Positions 42,103 through 50,578 of a stretch of DNA of 64,000 nucleotides are shown in pieces (position 1 is the stretch's first letter; each line of letters opens with the position of its first letter). The notes beneath the pieces were generated by a model. It was not told where the DNA came from. It made no database searches and saw only the letters and a program-made list of their open reading frames with translations. The translations under genes were made by a program, and so were the position numbers. The DNA lies in the NCBI GenBank assembly GCA_963677185.1, contig OY781889.1:1488001-1552000 (forward strand), written 5' to 3'. This stretch comes from G963677185 sp963677185 (GTDB lineage Bacteria; Bacillota; Syntrophomonadia; Syntrophomonadales; Syntrophomonadaceae).

Positions 42103-44286
42103 TTACAGGCGATTGTTATTACGCAAGGCGAATACTACCATTTTTTGCATTAACCTCTCTTTTAAAGAGTTCGGTTTGGCCAATTCCATTCTTTCCAGGT
42201 GCCGCTGGGCTCCAGGCGGAATGGGCTTGAGCATTTCCGCAGCCACACCGGTGGCCATCTTCAACGGTGCTCCGGTTCCCAGTGCTTTTAAGACCTTCAA
42301 AGAACCTCCCAGTGCAATATCATCATCGTTCAGATCGGTTCCGAAGGGGTAAGGCTTAAAATATCCCTGGCTCTGGTATGGTTTGACCAGGGCGGCCAGC
42401 TTTTCCGGATAATTATTGCGATATTCTGCTGGAATCTCGTAGTCTTTGTTGATTTTACCGGCTTTCTTGGCCTGGTCCAGGATTTGCTCCTGAAATCTGG
42501 AGTCACAGATATTTAGCATGGCGGCGACGCATTCCGAATCGGTTTTGCCGCATATGTCGGCAATGCCATATTCGGTTACGATGATATCGCGAAGGTGCCT
42601 GGGGATGGAGCAATGGCCGTAGCTAAAAACAATATTGGATTTCAAGGTCTTTCCAAATCCCTTGGTGCTCTTGACCATCATGATCAGGCGCCCATCTTCG
42701 AGGGCATGAGCCATGGCTACAAAATTATACTGGCCCCCGATGCCGCTGATTACCCGGCCATCCGCCAGTTGGTCAGAAGCTATGGAGCCTAATAACGTAG
42801 CTGTAACGCCGGTATTTACGAAGCGTCCATTTATCCTCTGCAGACGGCGCAGCTCTTCTCCTCCGTATAACTGGTTAACCTTCTCTACGCCGGACATTCC
42901 GAATTTCTTGCGTTCTTCTTCGCTCATCTCGTTTAAAGCATCATAAAAAGCCTGAGGCCCCACAAAAAAGGCGCCCAGAATCACCCTCCCATTTAATATG
43001 CGCTGGCCCAGCAATTCGCGGATAGCCAGGCGGTTCTTCTCATCGCTCATATCCGCAGAATAATTCCTGCCGCCATCCTGGATGATGCCATTCTCAAAGG
43101 TCAGGCCGGCTTTAAGGATGCCGAATTCCGTCAGGAAATTGAAATCCCAGTCATTAAAGCAGGTATGGATTCCCTGTATTTCTATTAATTGATCAATAAT
43201 ATCGGGCGGAATACTGTCGGGCGAAAGAGTGCCCCGGTTTATGAGCTTCATAATGGGAACACTTTCAAATACCGGGCGTTTTAAGATGTTATTTTTGTAC
43301 ATTTGCATAAAGGCATCAACAAACATCTCTGACGAACCATATAATCCCTTATGAAAGGGGCAGGTATCACCCCATTCTTTGATCAATTTTCCGTAACGTT
43401 TAGGAAGCTCGGCCTTTTCGATAAACTCCTGGTAGACTTTATTTTGATCATTGCGCATAACCAGTCCGGCAACGATGGCATCTCCGAGAGCGCCAATACC
43501 CACCTGAATGGTGCCGCCATCCTTTATAAGAGTGCTGACATTGATGCCAATCATGTGATCCGCAACGGCTACTGCGTCTTTGGGCGGGCCGAATAATCGA
43601 TATTCAAATTTCGGGCCCTGAAGTATAATATCGTACTCGTCGGCGGCTACCACTGCATCACCGTACATAAAGGGCAGATTGGGATTGGCCTCGCCGATGA
43701 TAGCCACCTTTTTGCCGTTATCCCGAAATTCGTTGATCTTTTTGAGTGAACCGATGCAGATGTCAGTGTTGCAACCCATGGAATACATCATCTTGCCGTC
43801 AAATTCCTTGCAACTGATCAACTGCCCAAAAACGTTGACTCCGCGCGCAAAGGCGTCACGGACAATGTGGGTGTAGTTGCTGGAAAAATGGTTCATTTGC
43901 GCGTACTCGTCATTCAGGTACCGTCCGGCTTTGCTGAAGGCTTCATGATGCTTTACATTGGGAGGCAGCTTGCCGGCACAGTGATCCAGCATATATTCGA
44001 ATTCAGGCACGCCATCAAAGACCCGGTCCGAAATGGGCTTCAGGAAGCGTTTTTCTATGTCGCTTTGGCCTCTGGGTTTCTCCAGCGGCAGTGCGGTCAG
44101 GATGGTCAAATTGATGGTGGGATCTTCCCGGGCACGGCGGTACAGTTCATTGATAAACAATACCGGTTTACCCAGGGCCAGGGTCATGGCGAAAACGATG
44201 TCTTTGCCAACATATTCGATTACTTCGTCTACACACTTACTAACATCATCATAGATTTCTCCGTGCTTATCATGCATCTCGCGCAT
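42103..44286 (-). CDS. Acetyl-CoA hydrolase/transferase family protein
   Basis: A 727-residue CoA-transferase or thioesterase, longer than typical 430-550-residue relatives. Family marks are DGGTIQVGIGALGDAIVAGL, the region GLTFENGIIQDGG (candidate site of the catalytic Glu), VISGIGGQYNFVAMAHAL and the late VTEYGIADICGKT. The C-terminal part past this is an extension with a Gly/Pro-rich tail. It would activate or release acyl groups as CoA thioesters for the downstream beta-oxidation enzymes. Start 44286 has GGGGGGCGATGTCTAT before it; the in-frame ATG at 44304 has no ribosome binding site. First gene of the operon. Confidence 0.85.
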   Translation of the reverse strand: MREMHDKHGEIYDDVSKCVDEVIEYVGKDIVFAMTLALGKPVLFINELYRRAREDPTINLTILTALPLEKPRGQSDIEKRFLKPISDRVFDGVPEFEYMLDHCAGKLPPNVKHHEAFSKAGRYLNDEYAQMNHFSSNYTHIVRDAFARGVNVFGQLISCKEFDGKMMYSMGCNTDICIGSLKKINEFRDNGKKVAIIGEANPNLPFMYGDAVVAADEYDIILQGPKFEYRLFGPPKDAVAVADHMIGINVSTLIKDGGTIQVGIGALGDAIVAGLVMRNDQNKVYQEFIEKAELPKRYGKLIKEWGDTCPFHKGLYGSSEMFVDAFMQMYKNNILKRPVFESVPIMKLINRGTLSPDSIPPDIIDQLIEIQGIHTCFNDWDFNFLTEFGILKAGLTFENGIIQDGGRNYSADMSDEKNRLAIRELLGQRILNGRVILGAFFVGPQAFYDALNEMSEEERKKFGMSGVEKVNQLYGGEELRRLQRINGRFVNTGVTATLLGSIASDQLADGRVISGIGGQYNFVAMAHALEDGRLIMMVKSTKGFGKTLKSNIVFSYGHCSIPRHLRDIIVTEYGIADICGKTDSECVAAMLNICDSRFQEQILDQAKKAGKINKDYEIPAEYRNNYPEKLAALVKPYQSQGYFKPYPFGTDLNDDDIALGGSLKVLKALGTGAPLKMATGVAAEMLKPIPPGAQRHLERMELAKPNSLKERLMQKMVVFALRNNNRL

Positions 44287-44383
44287 ATAGACATCGCCCC
44301 CCATCGAGAATTCAATTCATTCATTGCATGTGAAATGTCTTGAACAAAAGACCGACTGGTGAAAAAGCTTTGCAATTAGATGG

Positions 44384-44397
44384 TTGTAAAAATACAA
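44384..44397. promoter_or_regulatory. Perfect TTGTA-AAAA-TACAA palindrome upstream of the beta-oxidation operon
   Basis: A 14-bp dyad lies 98 bases before the first start codon of the operon, with partly matching GG/CC flanks. It could be the site of a TetR- or FadR-type acyl-CoA-responsive repressor. The assignment is by position only. The rest of the 44287-44552 gap shows no other feature. Confidence 0.35.
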
Positions 44398-44552
44398 GCC
44401 GATATCAGGAGAAACAAATGCAAGATTCGACACAATAAGTTAATTATTTACATTATATGAAAAAATCGTGGGAGAAGCAAGGAGAAATGTGATTATTCTG
44501 ACGATGTTTATTGCCTTCTAAATATGAGTATCGTAAATAGTTTCTGCTTTGA

Positions 44553-44777
44553 GCCTCTTCGGGGATACTGCACAGCAACTCTTTCACGGGAGGCAAAAAA
44601 CAGAGCGGGGATACCCAACGACTCCAGGTTGACACTGGTCCAATCTATGTAGAAAATAGGGATATAGCGATATTTACGGGTATTCTGCGGGGTGAATTGG
44701 TTCCGGGCGACTTGCTGGTACTGGTGCCGGATTCGATTATAAGGCTGCTGGCACTTGCTGCAAAAGGAGTCCTATAA
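44553..44777 (+). pseudogene. Gene remnant with no start codon
   Basis: A 74-codon open frame ends at 44777, reading ...TGPIYVENRDIAIFTGILRG and LVPGDLLVLVPDSIIRLLAL. It starts after a stop and contains no ATG, GTG or TTG that would give most of its length. The protein-like composition and the absence of a start suggest a decayed 3' fragment. The family is not recognised. Confidence 0.45.
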
Positions 44778-44824
44778 AAGTTGGCAATTCATTATAAACA
44801 AGCCGTTTAATGAGGAGGATACGG

Positions 44825-45469
44825 ATGATAGGGGAACAAAAGCACTTTAACACCATTGACAAATACATCATGACATTTCCTGCTGGAATACAGGCTGTTC
44901 TGCTGGAGATGCGCCAGTTGATACAGGATGCAGCCCCGGATGCCGTGGAAAAAATGAGCTATCAGATGCCCACTTTCTGGCTGCATGGCAACCTGGTGCA
45001 CTTTGCCGCACATCAGAAGCACCTCGGTTTTTATCCGACGCCATCGGGGGTTAATGCATTTACGGACCGGCTTTCCGGCTACGTCACTTCCAAAGGCGGG
45101 GTGCAGTTTCCCTACAGCCAGCCTCTGCCGGCTGCATTGATCACTGAGATGGTCAAATTCAGGGTGCAAGAGAATCTGCAGAAGGCATTAGCCGGGAGAG
45201 TTAACAGAAGCGGCAGAAAAGCGGAGAAGCGTGCTGACACATTGAAACGGCCCATTCATGAAATGCCCGGTTTTGTGATGGAAGCCCTGCTGGCAGCGGA
45301 CCTCAAGGAAGTCTATCAGGCGCGCCCACCCTATCAAAAGAACGATTATATAGGGTGGATTATGCAGGGCAAGCGGGAGGAAACGCGCCAAAAGCGTCTT
45401 GAACAGATGCTGGACGAGCTGCGCAGCGGCGATGCCTATATGGGAATGTCATATAATCAGCGGAGTTGA
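44825..45469 (+). CDS. DUF1801 - YdeI/OmdA fusion protein
   Basis: A 214-residue cytoplasmic protein with two domains. The first is DUF1801 (about 5-115), with the typical AAPDAVEKMSYQMPTFWLHGNLV and HLGFYPTPSGV. The second (about 140-205) is a YdeI/OmpD-associated-type tail with KRPIHEMPGFVMEAL and YQKNDYIGWI, ending KRLEQMLDELRSG. Both domains are of unclear function and the fusion is common in bacteria. ATG at 44825 has GAGGAGGATACGG before it and is preferred to an in-frame ATG at 44810 that overlaps the ribosome binding site. Confidence 0.85.
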   Translation: MIGEQKHFNTIDKYIMTFPAGIQAVLLEMRQLIQDAAPDAVEKMSYQMPTFWLHGNLVHFAAHQKHLGFYPTPSGVNAFTDRLSGYVTSKGGVQFPYSQPLPAALITEMVKFRVQENLQKALAGRVNRSGRKAEKRADTLKRPIHEMPGFVMEALLAADLKEVYQARPPYQKNDYIGWIMQGKREETRQKRLEQMLDELRSGDAYMGMSYNQRS

Positions 45470-45786
45470 GTGCAGCTGCTATATCAGGCTCCCGAGGTGG
45501 TGCTGCCGCCAACCTCCAGCACTATTTACGCTTTTTATGTTCAACTTTGTTCTGAATTTTACAATGTCCATGATCGAGACTACCTTTGCTCTGTTGGCAG
45601 CGGCAATCTCGATATGGTTACCAAACAAAGCAATCAAGGGCAAGGAGCCGCGCTCGGTTTTTTTGCCTCGTTTGCAAGTCCGGGAAGGATTTTAGGCCCG
45701 GAGCCTTATTTGGATTAAGCATGGGCCTGCCATATATCACTGGATCAGCTCTGCTGGTGCTTATTATTCTGGTTGCTGGTAAGAAA
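45470..45786. other. Gap with short overlapping frames, probably remnants
   Basis: Two overlapping plus-strand frames here have membrane-like segments (for example SMIETTFALLAAAISIWLPN and ITGSALLVLIILVAGKKLI) but neither has a start codon with a ribosome binding site. A frame change between them is possible, so this could be a broken small membrane protein gene. I cannot support an intact gene. Confidence 0.3.
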
Positions 45787-47073
45787 TTAATCCAGCACCA
45801 GGCGCTGGCTGATAGGGGCAAGAGCTCCTATATCGCCCGAGTAAGCAGGAAGAGCGTGTTCGGTCTGATCCAAACCTTCCATTTCATCTTCTTCAGTGAC
45901 ACGAATTCCTACGGTCTGCTTGAGCAAGGTAAAGATCGCGTAGGTAGAGGCAAAAGCGAAAAGCGAAATGCATGCGATGCCGAAGGTTTGAACACCGAGA
46001 AGGTGCCACCCTCCGCCCATGAAGAGCCCACTGTCCTCGGCAAAAAGGCCCACTGCCAGTATTCCCCAGACGCCGTTTACGCCATGCACTGCTATCGCAC
46101 CCACCGGATCATCGGCTTGTATACTATCAAAGCCGTAAACAGCGTAGACCACCAGTATGCCTGCCACTGAACCGACTATTGCAGCAAAAACAGGGGTGAT
46201 CCAGGCTGCTCCGCCGGTGATAGCCGCCAACCCGGCCAGAGTGCCGTTTATGGTCATACTGGGATCGGCCTTGCCATATTTGTACATGGTGAAGAGGGCC
46301 GCCACTGCTCCCCCGGCAGCAGCAGATATGTTTGTGGATACGGCAACACGTGCCAGATTGGTGTCCAGACCGGATAATGTACTGCCGGCATTGAATCCAA
46401 ACCAACCAAACCACAGGATAAATGTACCGATAAATGCAAGGTGCAGGTTGTGGGGGGGCATGAAATTGACTGAGCCATCGAGATTGTATTTGCCTACCCG
46501 AGGCCCTAGAACCAACACGGCTGCCAGAGAGCTCCAGCCCCCTACTGCGTGGACCACAGCCGAACCGGCAAAATCTTTCATACCCATTGTGGCCAGCCAG
46601 CCGTCGGGATTCCACACCCAGTGTCCTACCAACGGGTAGATCACTGCTGCGGCGATGGCCGTATAAATAAGGTAGGGCCCGAATTTCATACGCTCAGCGA
46701 CTGCCCCGGAAACAATTGAGGCCATGGCAATTGCAAAAGCAGCCTGAAACATCCAAAAAGCATATATCGGCAGATTACCGATAGTCCGCTGCAGATGGAT
46801 AAAGTCACCCTGGATGAAAAAGCCATTGGTACCGATTATGCCTGACGCATCAAGGCCAAACATGATGGCAAAACCAATTGCCCAGAAAGAAAGCATGCCG
46901 ATAGTGCAATCCATAAAGACTTTCATGACAATATTGAGTGAGTTCTTCGCGCTGATAAATCCGGCTTCCAGAAAAGCAAAACCGCCTTCCATGAAAAATA
47001 CAAGGGCGGCGCACAAGATAACCCACACCGTGTTTAAGCCGGTAGCAAGCTGGCTTACAGTTACAGGTTCCAC
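45787..47073 (-). CDS. amtB: Ammonium transporter
   Basis: A 428-residue Amt/Rh-family channel with 11 TM helices. The conserved pore twin histidines are H175 (SAVVHAVGG) and H330 (AIAVHGVNG). The FNAGS signature and DDPVGAIAVHG are typical. The C-terminus (ending ...SQRLVLD) is cytoplasmic. It moves ammonium into the cell and is usually induced under nitrogen limitation. GTG at 47073 follows AAGGAGTTGATTTT. No PII gene is adjacent within the window. An ANTAR-type leader precedes it. Confidence 0.95.
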   Translation of the reverse strand: MEPVTVSQLATGLNTVWVILCAALVFFMEGGFAFLEAGFISAKNSLNIVMKVFMDCTIGMLSFWAIGFAIMFGLDASGIIGTNGFFIQGDFIHLQRTIGNLPIYAFWMFQAAFAIAMASIVSGAVAERMKFGPYLIYTAIAAAVIYPLVGHWVWNPDGWLATMGMKDFAGSAVVHAVGGWSSLAAVLVLGPRVGKYNLDGSVNFMPPHNLHLAFIGTFILWFGWFGFNAGSTLSGLDTNLARVAVSTNISAAAGGAVAALFTMYKYGKADPSMTINGTLAGLAAITGGAAWITPVFAAIVGSVAGILVVYAVYGFDSIQADDPVGAIAVHGVNGVWGILAVGLFAEDSGLFMGGGWHLLGVQTFGIACISLFAFASTYAIFTLLKQTVGIRVTEEDEMEGLDQTEHALPAYSGDIGALAPISQRLVLD

Positions 47074-47100
47074 AAAATCAACTCCTTAAGATATTAAAAT

Positions 47101-47156
47101 TAAAAGCGCCTGGAGAAATACCCGTCTTTGAGTATGTTCTGCAAGCGCCTTTGCTT
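47101..47156 (-). promoter_or_regulatory. ANTAR-type two-hairpin antitermination leader before amtB
   Basis: On the minus strand, hairpin P1 (47143-47156, stem AAGC/GCTT) has the hexaloop AAAGGC. Hairpin P2 (47118-47135, stem ATACTC/GGGTAT) has the hexaloop AAAGAC. Both loops have A at position 1 and G at position 4, the rule for ANTAR-protein targets. P2 sits inside a larger terminator stem (AAAGGCGC with GCGCTTTT, 47101-47152, T-rich tail), whose 5' arm overlaps P1. The two structures are mutually exclusive. Confidence 0.72.
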
Positions 47157-47231
47157 TCGAAGTAATAAATATTTAGATTATCCGGTCTGATCAACAGAAT
47201 CGGGAGAAGCAATGCCCGGAGGACAAAAATA

Positions 47232-47268
47232 AGCCCTCACCAGTGATCAAAGATCATAGACAAGGGCT
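47232..47268 (-). terminator. Second hairpin with T-rich tail farther upstream of amtB
   Basis: AGCCCT pairs with AGGGCT and an inner TGATC/GATCA stem is present. On the minus strand it is followed by TTATTTTTG. It could be a first attenuator in the amtB leader or the terminator of another transcript. The remaining sequence up to 47560 shows no gene. Confidence 0.45.
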
Positions 47269-47560
47269 GCTTCGCCTTAAAACCTATTTGAATTATCTAT
47301 AGTTTACCGATTAAAGGAGAGCTTGTCACTAAATATTTCATGTTCACCTGGTGGTTCAAGAAAACTACGTTGCTGGCCTGGATAAAGAAATCAAACGCAG
47401 GAAAACAAATGTAAAAGTGAAGGATAATAATGTTCAAAGAGCATAAGCACTGTTACATAAGAACATCCCAATAGAACATGGTAAAATAAAACCAGAAACC
47501 ATGATAGATGGGCTATCATACAGGGGATCGTCAGCACAGAAGGAAAAGGAGATGAATTAT

Positions 47561-48460
47561 ATGGAAAAACAGAGATGTACAAAGAAAGGTGCGGGTTACG
47601 GCAGGACCATTCTGCTGGGCTTGGTTCTGCTGGCTTTGATGGCCGGGACAGCCCTGGGGAGTGAAGGCATAAGCGTCTTTGTGGATAATCAGGAAATCGA
47701 TTATGGTGACAGCCCTCCCATGGTTATAAATGAGAGGGTTATGGTTGGAGTTCGTTCCCTGGCTCTGGCCCTCGGAGTGCCGGAAGAAAATATCTTGTGG
47801 GATGGGCCCTCGCAGACGGTGATGCTAACCAAGGTCGATACCGTGATTATTCTTGCCATCGGGAATTCCAATATGATAGTGAATGACTCCTATGTCCAAA
47901 TGGATACCACTCCGGCTATCAGCAATGAACGTATTTATCTGCCCGCCCGGTATGTATCGGAAGCTCTGGGATATGAGGTAGGTTGGGATGGGCCGAACAA
48001 CGCCGTGCTGATATCGAGTACGGGAACACCTGCTGTGAACAATAATTCAAACAACAACAATGCGACCAATGGCGATGCTGTAAATCTGATAGGAGGCTGG
48101 TCCAATCTGGCTTATTCGCCTACTGGAAGCATGGTTGATCCAGCAACTGGTTTTATACAGGGCAGCTATTCCTCCGGTGAGTGGTATTACTTCAATTCCG
48201 ATCGCTCATTCAGGCATGTCCTCATTGGGAAGGGGTCAATTATCAGCGGCATGTCCGAAATCTACGGGAATTATCAAGTGCAGGGCAATCAAATATTATT
48301 TACCAACCAGGTAGAGAGTTTTACTCCGTATCCTAATGACACCATTCATCCGCCTGAATATGACCAACCGGCTGATGATGAAACGGTGACATTTGTCTAT
48401 AGAAGCGAATACGATACCATAACGATTGATGGATGGAACACTTTCGACCGAATTCAATAA
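47561..48460 (+). CDS. Secreted CuAO-N domain protein with a Ser/Tyr-rich C-terminal domain
   Basis: A 299-residue exported protein. The signal peptide TILLGLVLLALMAGTALG is followed by a CuAO-N-type domain (about 30-140) with NERVMVGVRSLALALGV and NERIYLPARYVSEALGY. An Asn-rich linker (NNNSNNNN) follows, then a domain of about 130 residues starting LIGGWSNLAYSPTGS with aromatic, beta-rich repeats that I do not recognise. AAGGAG lies nine bases before the ATG at 47561. A closer in-frame ATG at 47552 is too near the ribosome binding site. It is the fourth CuAO-N-type protein in the window. Function unknown, probably cell surface. Confidence 0.72.
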   Translation: MEKQRCTKKGAGYGRTILLGLVLLALMAGTALGSEGISVFVDNQEIDYGDSPPMVINERVMVGVRSLALALGVPEENILWDGPSQTVMLTKVDTVIILAIGNSNMIVNDSYVQMDTTPAISNERIYLPARYVSEALGYEVGWDGPNNAVLISSTGTPAVNNNSNNNNATNGDAVNLIGGWSNLAYSPTGSMVDPATGFIQGSYSSGEWYYFNSDRSFRHVLIGKGSIISGMSEIYGNYQVQGNQILFTNQVESFTPYPNDTIHPPEYDQPADDETVTFVYRSEYDTITIDGWNTFDRIQ

Positions 48461-48543
48461 TTGATTCTTTATTGGTGACAGAAGGTGAGTATAATGGAAA
48501 ACAAAATGTCCGACATCCCGATAATGCTCAAACGCCTGTGATT

Positions 48544-49683
48544 TTAATCTTCGAGTTTGTTTTGAACTGAATGGGATGCCGGCACCAGGAAAAATAGAAT
48601 CGAAATAACTATGACGCTGAATTGCAGGGGCAAATAGAAAATATATATCGAACTTATCCACAGCAGGACAAATAAGGCTATTATGAATTTGTTGACATCT
48701 GCTATTCGGAATAAAATCAGGCAAGGGATAAACAAAATCAAGAGATCATAGTGAAATAGATGAGGACTTGCCAGGACTGTGCCAATAATTGTCATAGCGT
48801 AAATTGACTCAAAGCTATATTTTAGCCTGACTGCCCGGTACATCAGGCACAAGACCAAAACGGCAGTTATACAGGCAACGATAAACTGATCTACACCGAA
48901 AGCCAGACCAAAAAATGCGGGAATGGAGTGCATATAAATCAGCAAAGTCTTCCATGCCTCCCGGTAGGCATTCGAAGTCAAAAGAGAGATATAAGTAACA
49001 ATTACCGAATTGCCAAAGTAAAAATAGTTTGCTGCAGCGAAAATGATAGATCCAATAACAAAACCGGCAAACGCCTTGTATTTTTTCATCATTATCAAAA
49101 CAATTGGAAGGCACCAAAACATTTGCGGCTTAAGCAGCCCAATGCTCAATACCAGTCCTGCAGGAATGTTCTGGTTGCGCTTCAATAATAAAAATACTGC
49201 TGTGTATATACCAAGAGATATAAACGAGTTTTGGCCAAATTTGATGGCCGCAAAAGCAGGATAGCTCACTATTCCAACCACAGCGATGGAATACCATTTT
49301 CGGTTGATGCCCAATTCCTGGGCGAGTAAATAGGTGCATAAAAAGAATATGATAATGCCGATCATCCGCCATATATTCAAGGAAATCAGATAAGGTATTT
49401 TGGCCAATGGGGACATAAGCAAAGCATATACAGGGGGGTTCATAAAGGCATAGAAACCTCCGGTGGAAACTAGTTTGTTTTGCGTTCGTATATTCTCGTT
49501 AACCTGGGAGCAATAAACAAAATCATATAACCGGCTAATATCGCCATTATTGACGATTTCTCCACCCGTGTACAAACCCAGGTAGTCAACATCTTCAAAG
49601 GTATTATTCCGGGTTGCAACACAAAAAATGAACACTGCAGTGAGGACAAGCAATAGAATATAGGCATATTTTTCGCGATTCAT
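48544..49683 (-). CDS. GT87-like (DUF2029) membrane glycosyltransferase
   Basis: A 379-residue protein with about nine to ten TM helices. The extracytoplasmic segment near residue 80 reads AFMNPPVYALLMSPLA, with a later KFGQNSFISL and GLLKPQMFWCLP. These match the alpha-mannosyltransferase-like DUF2029 family, which uses polyprenyl-phosphate sugars as donors. ATG at 49683 follows GTTGAGGTGATCTAT. It is the last gene of a three-gene minus-strand set with a GtrB-like donor synthase and a methyltransferase, so it probably transfers the lipid-linked sugar outside the membrane. Confidence 0.75.
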   Translation of the reverse strand: MNREKYAYILLLVLTAVFIFCVATRNNTFEDVDYLGLYTGGEIVNNGDISRLYDFVYCSQVNENIRTQNKLVSTGGFYAFMNPPVYALLMSPLAKIPYLISLNIWRMIGIIIFFLCTYLLAQELGINRKWYSIAVVGIVSYPAFAAIKFGQNSFISLGIYTAVFLLLKRNQNIPAGLVLSIGLLKPQMFWCLPIVLIMMKKYKAFAGFVIGSIIFAAANYFYFGNSVIVTYISLLTSNAYREAWKTLLIYMHSIPAFFGLAFGVDQFIVACITAVLVLCLMYRAVRLKYSFESIYAMTIIGTVLASPHLFHYDLLILFIPCLILFRIADVNKFIIALFVLLWISSIYIFYLPLQFSVIVISILFFLVPASHSVQNKLED

Positions 49684-49798
49684 ATAGATCACCTCAACGC
49701 GAATTAATATTGTATCAGGCTTCTTCGATCCGGAAAAACCAGGGCATCTATGGACAAAATGCTCACATTATTAGCCAGCTGCCTTTTTACCGGCCAGG

Positions 49799-50533
49799 TT
49801 ACGCAATTTTCCTGCATATTGCGATGATGGACAAACCAGGTATTCGTATACCGCATTTATCTAGAAGTGAGCACAGCTGAAAGTCGAAATCCAATAAAGA
49901 TACGAGGATTTTGGTGACAATGTTAGCCTGGGAATAATTCCACCCGCCAATTCCTCGCTCCTGCTCCTTCGCCTTGATGCCAGTTCTGCCGCAGATAACT
50001 TCAGCCAAACGAACAAAAAACAGAGATGAGTAAAAATAATGGCATATATCAATGTCTACTCCATTTTCACGCATGAGATCAATGATCTGTTGGCGCTTAT
50101 ACCGCCGGAAATGTTCCAGGAATGTGTCATGATCCGAATACAAACACTGGTGGGCAGGAACCGTTATAACAATAGTTCCGTTGTCTTTAATTAAATCCAA
50201 TACTCTTGCAAAAAACGCATGATCATCTTCTATATGTTCCAGAACATCCATTAATATGGCGCAATCGAAGGAAGAGGACTCAAGTTTCGAAATGTCGTCG
50301 ATGCAGATCAACCCACTAATTGCGGTATATCCTTCAGTATAAGCATTATCAACTGCGACTACTGGTATATCCGTAATCGACTGCAACAAGGACGAAAAAT
50401 ACAAGTCTCCAGCACCTATGTCGACGAAAGAAAATCCCTTCATGCTGCGGGCCATTATGTTTAAAATGCGATTCGCCCGAGAAATCTCCCACGGATGGCG
50501 GTTTGTATTTAATGATTGTTCCTTAATATCCAT
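49799..50533 (-). CDS. Class I SAM-dependent methyltransferase
   Basis: A 244-residue methyltransferase. Motif I is VDIGAGDLYFSSLL (about 37-50), and the acidic post-I residue is in VVAVDNA. The motif LMDVLEHIEDDHAFF near residue 93 and ITVPAHQCLYSDHDTFLEHFRRY near 125 are typical of the UbiE/Coq5-like group seen in lipid-sugar clusters. It lies between the GtrB-like and GT87-like genes, so it may methylate the glycan or a polyprenyl-linked sugar. No clear ribosome binding site precedes the ATG. Confidence 0.88.
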   Translation of the reverse strand: MDIKEQSLNTNRHPWEISRANRILNIMARSMKGFSFVDIGAGDLYFSSLLQSITDIPVVAVDNAYTEGYTAISGLICIDDISKLESSSFDCAILMDVLEHIEDDHAFFARVLDLIKDNGTIVITVPAHQCLYSDHDTFLEHFRRYKRQQIIDLMRENGVDIDICHYFYSSLFFVRLAEVICGRTGIKAKEQERGIGGWNYSQANIVTKILVSLLDFDFQLCSLLDKCGIRIPGLSIIAICRKIA

Positions 50534-50578
50534 AATATGGTTTGCAGCGGAAAGCCACGCACAAACGAGCCCCCATTT

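Noticed and set aside
45586..46170. Plus-strand frame opposite the amtB C-terminus
   Set aside because: Most of it is antisense to the ammonium transporter. Only its first part lies in the remnant region.
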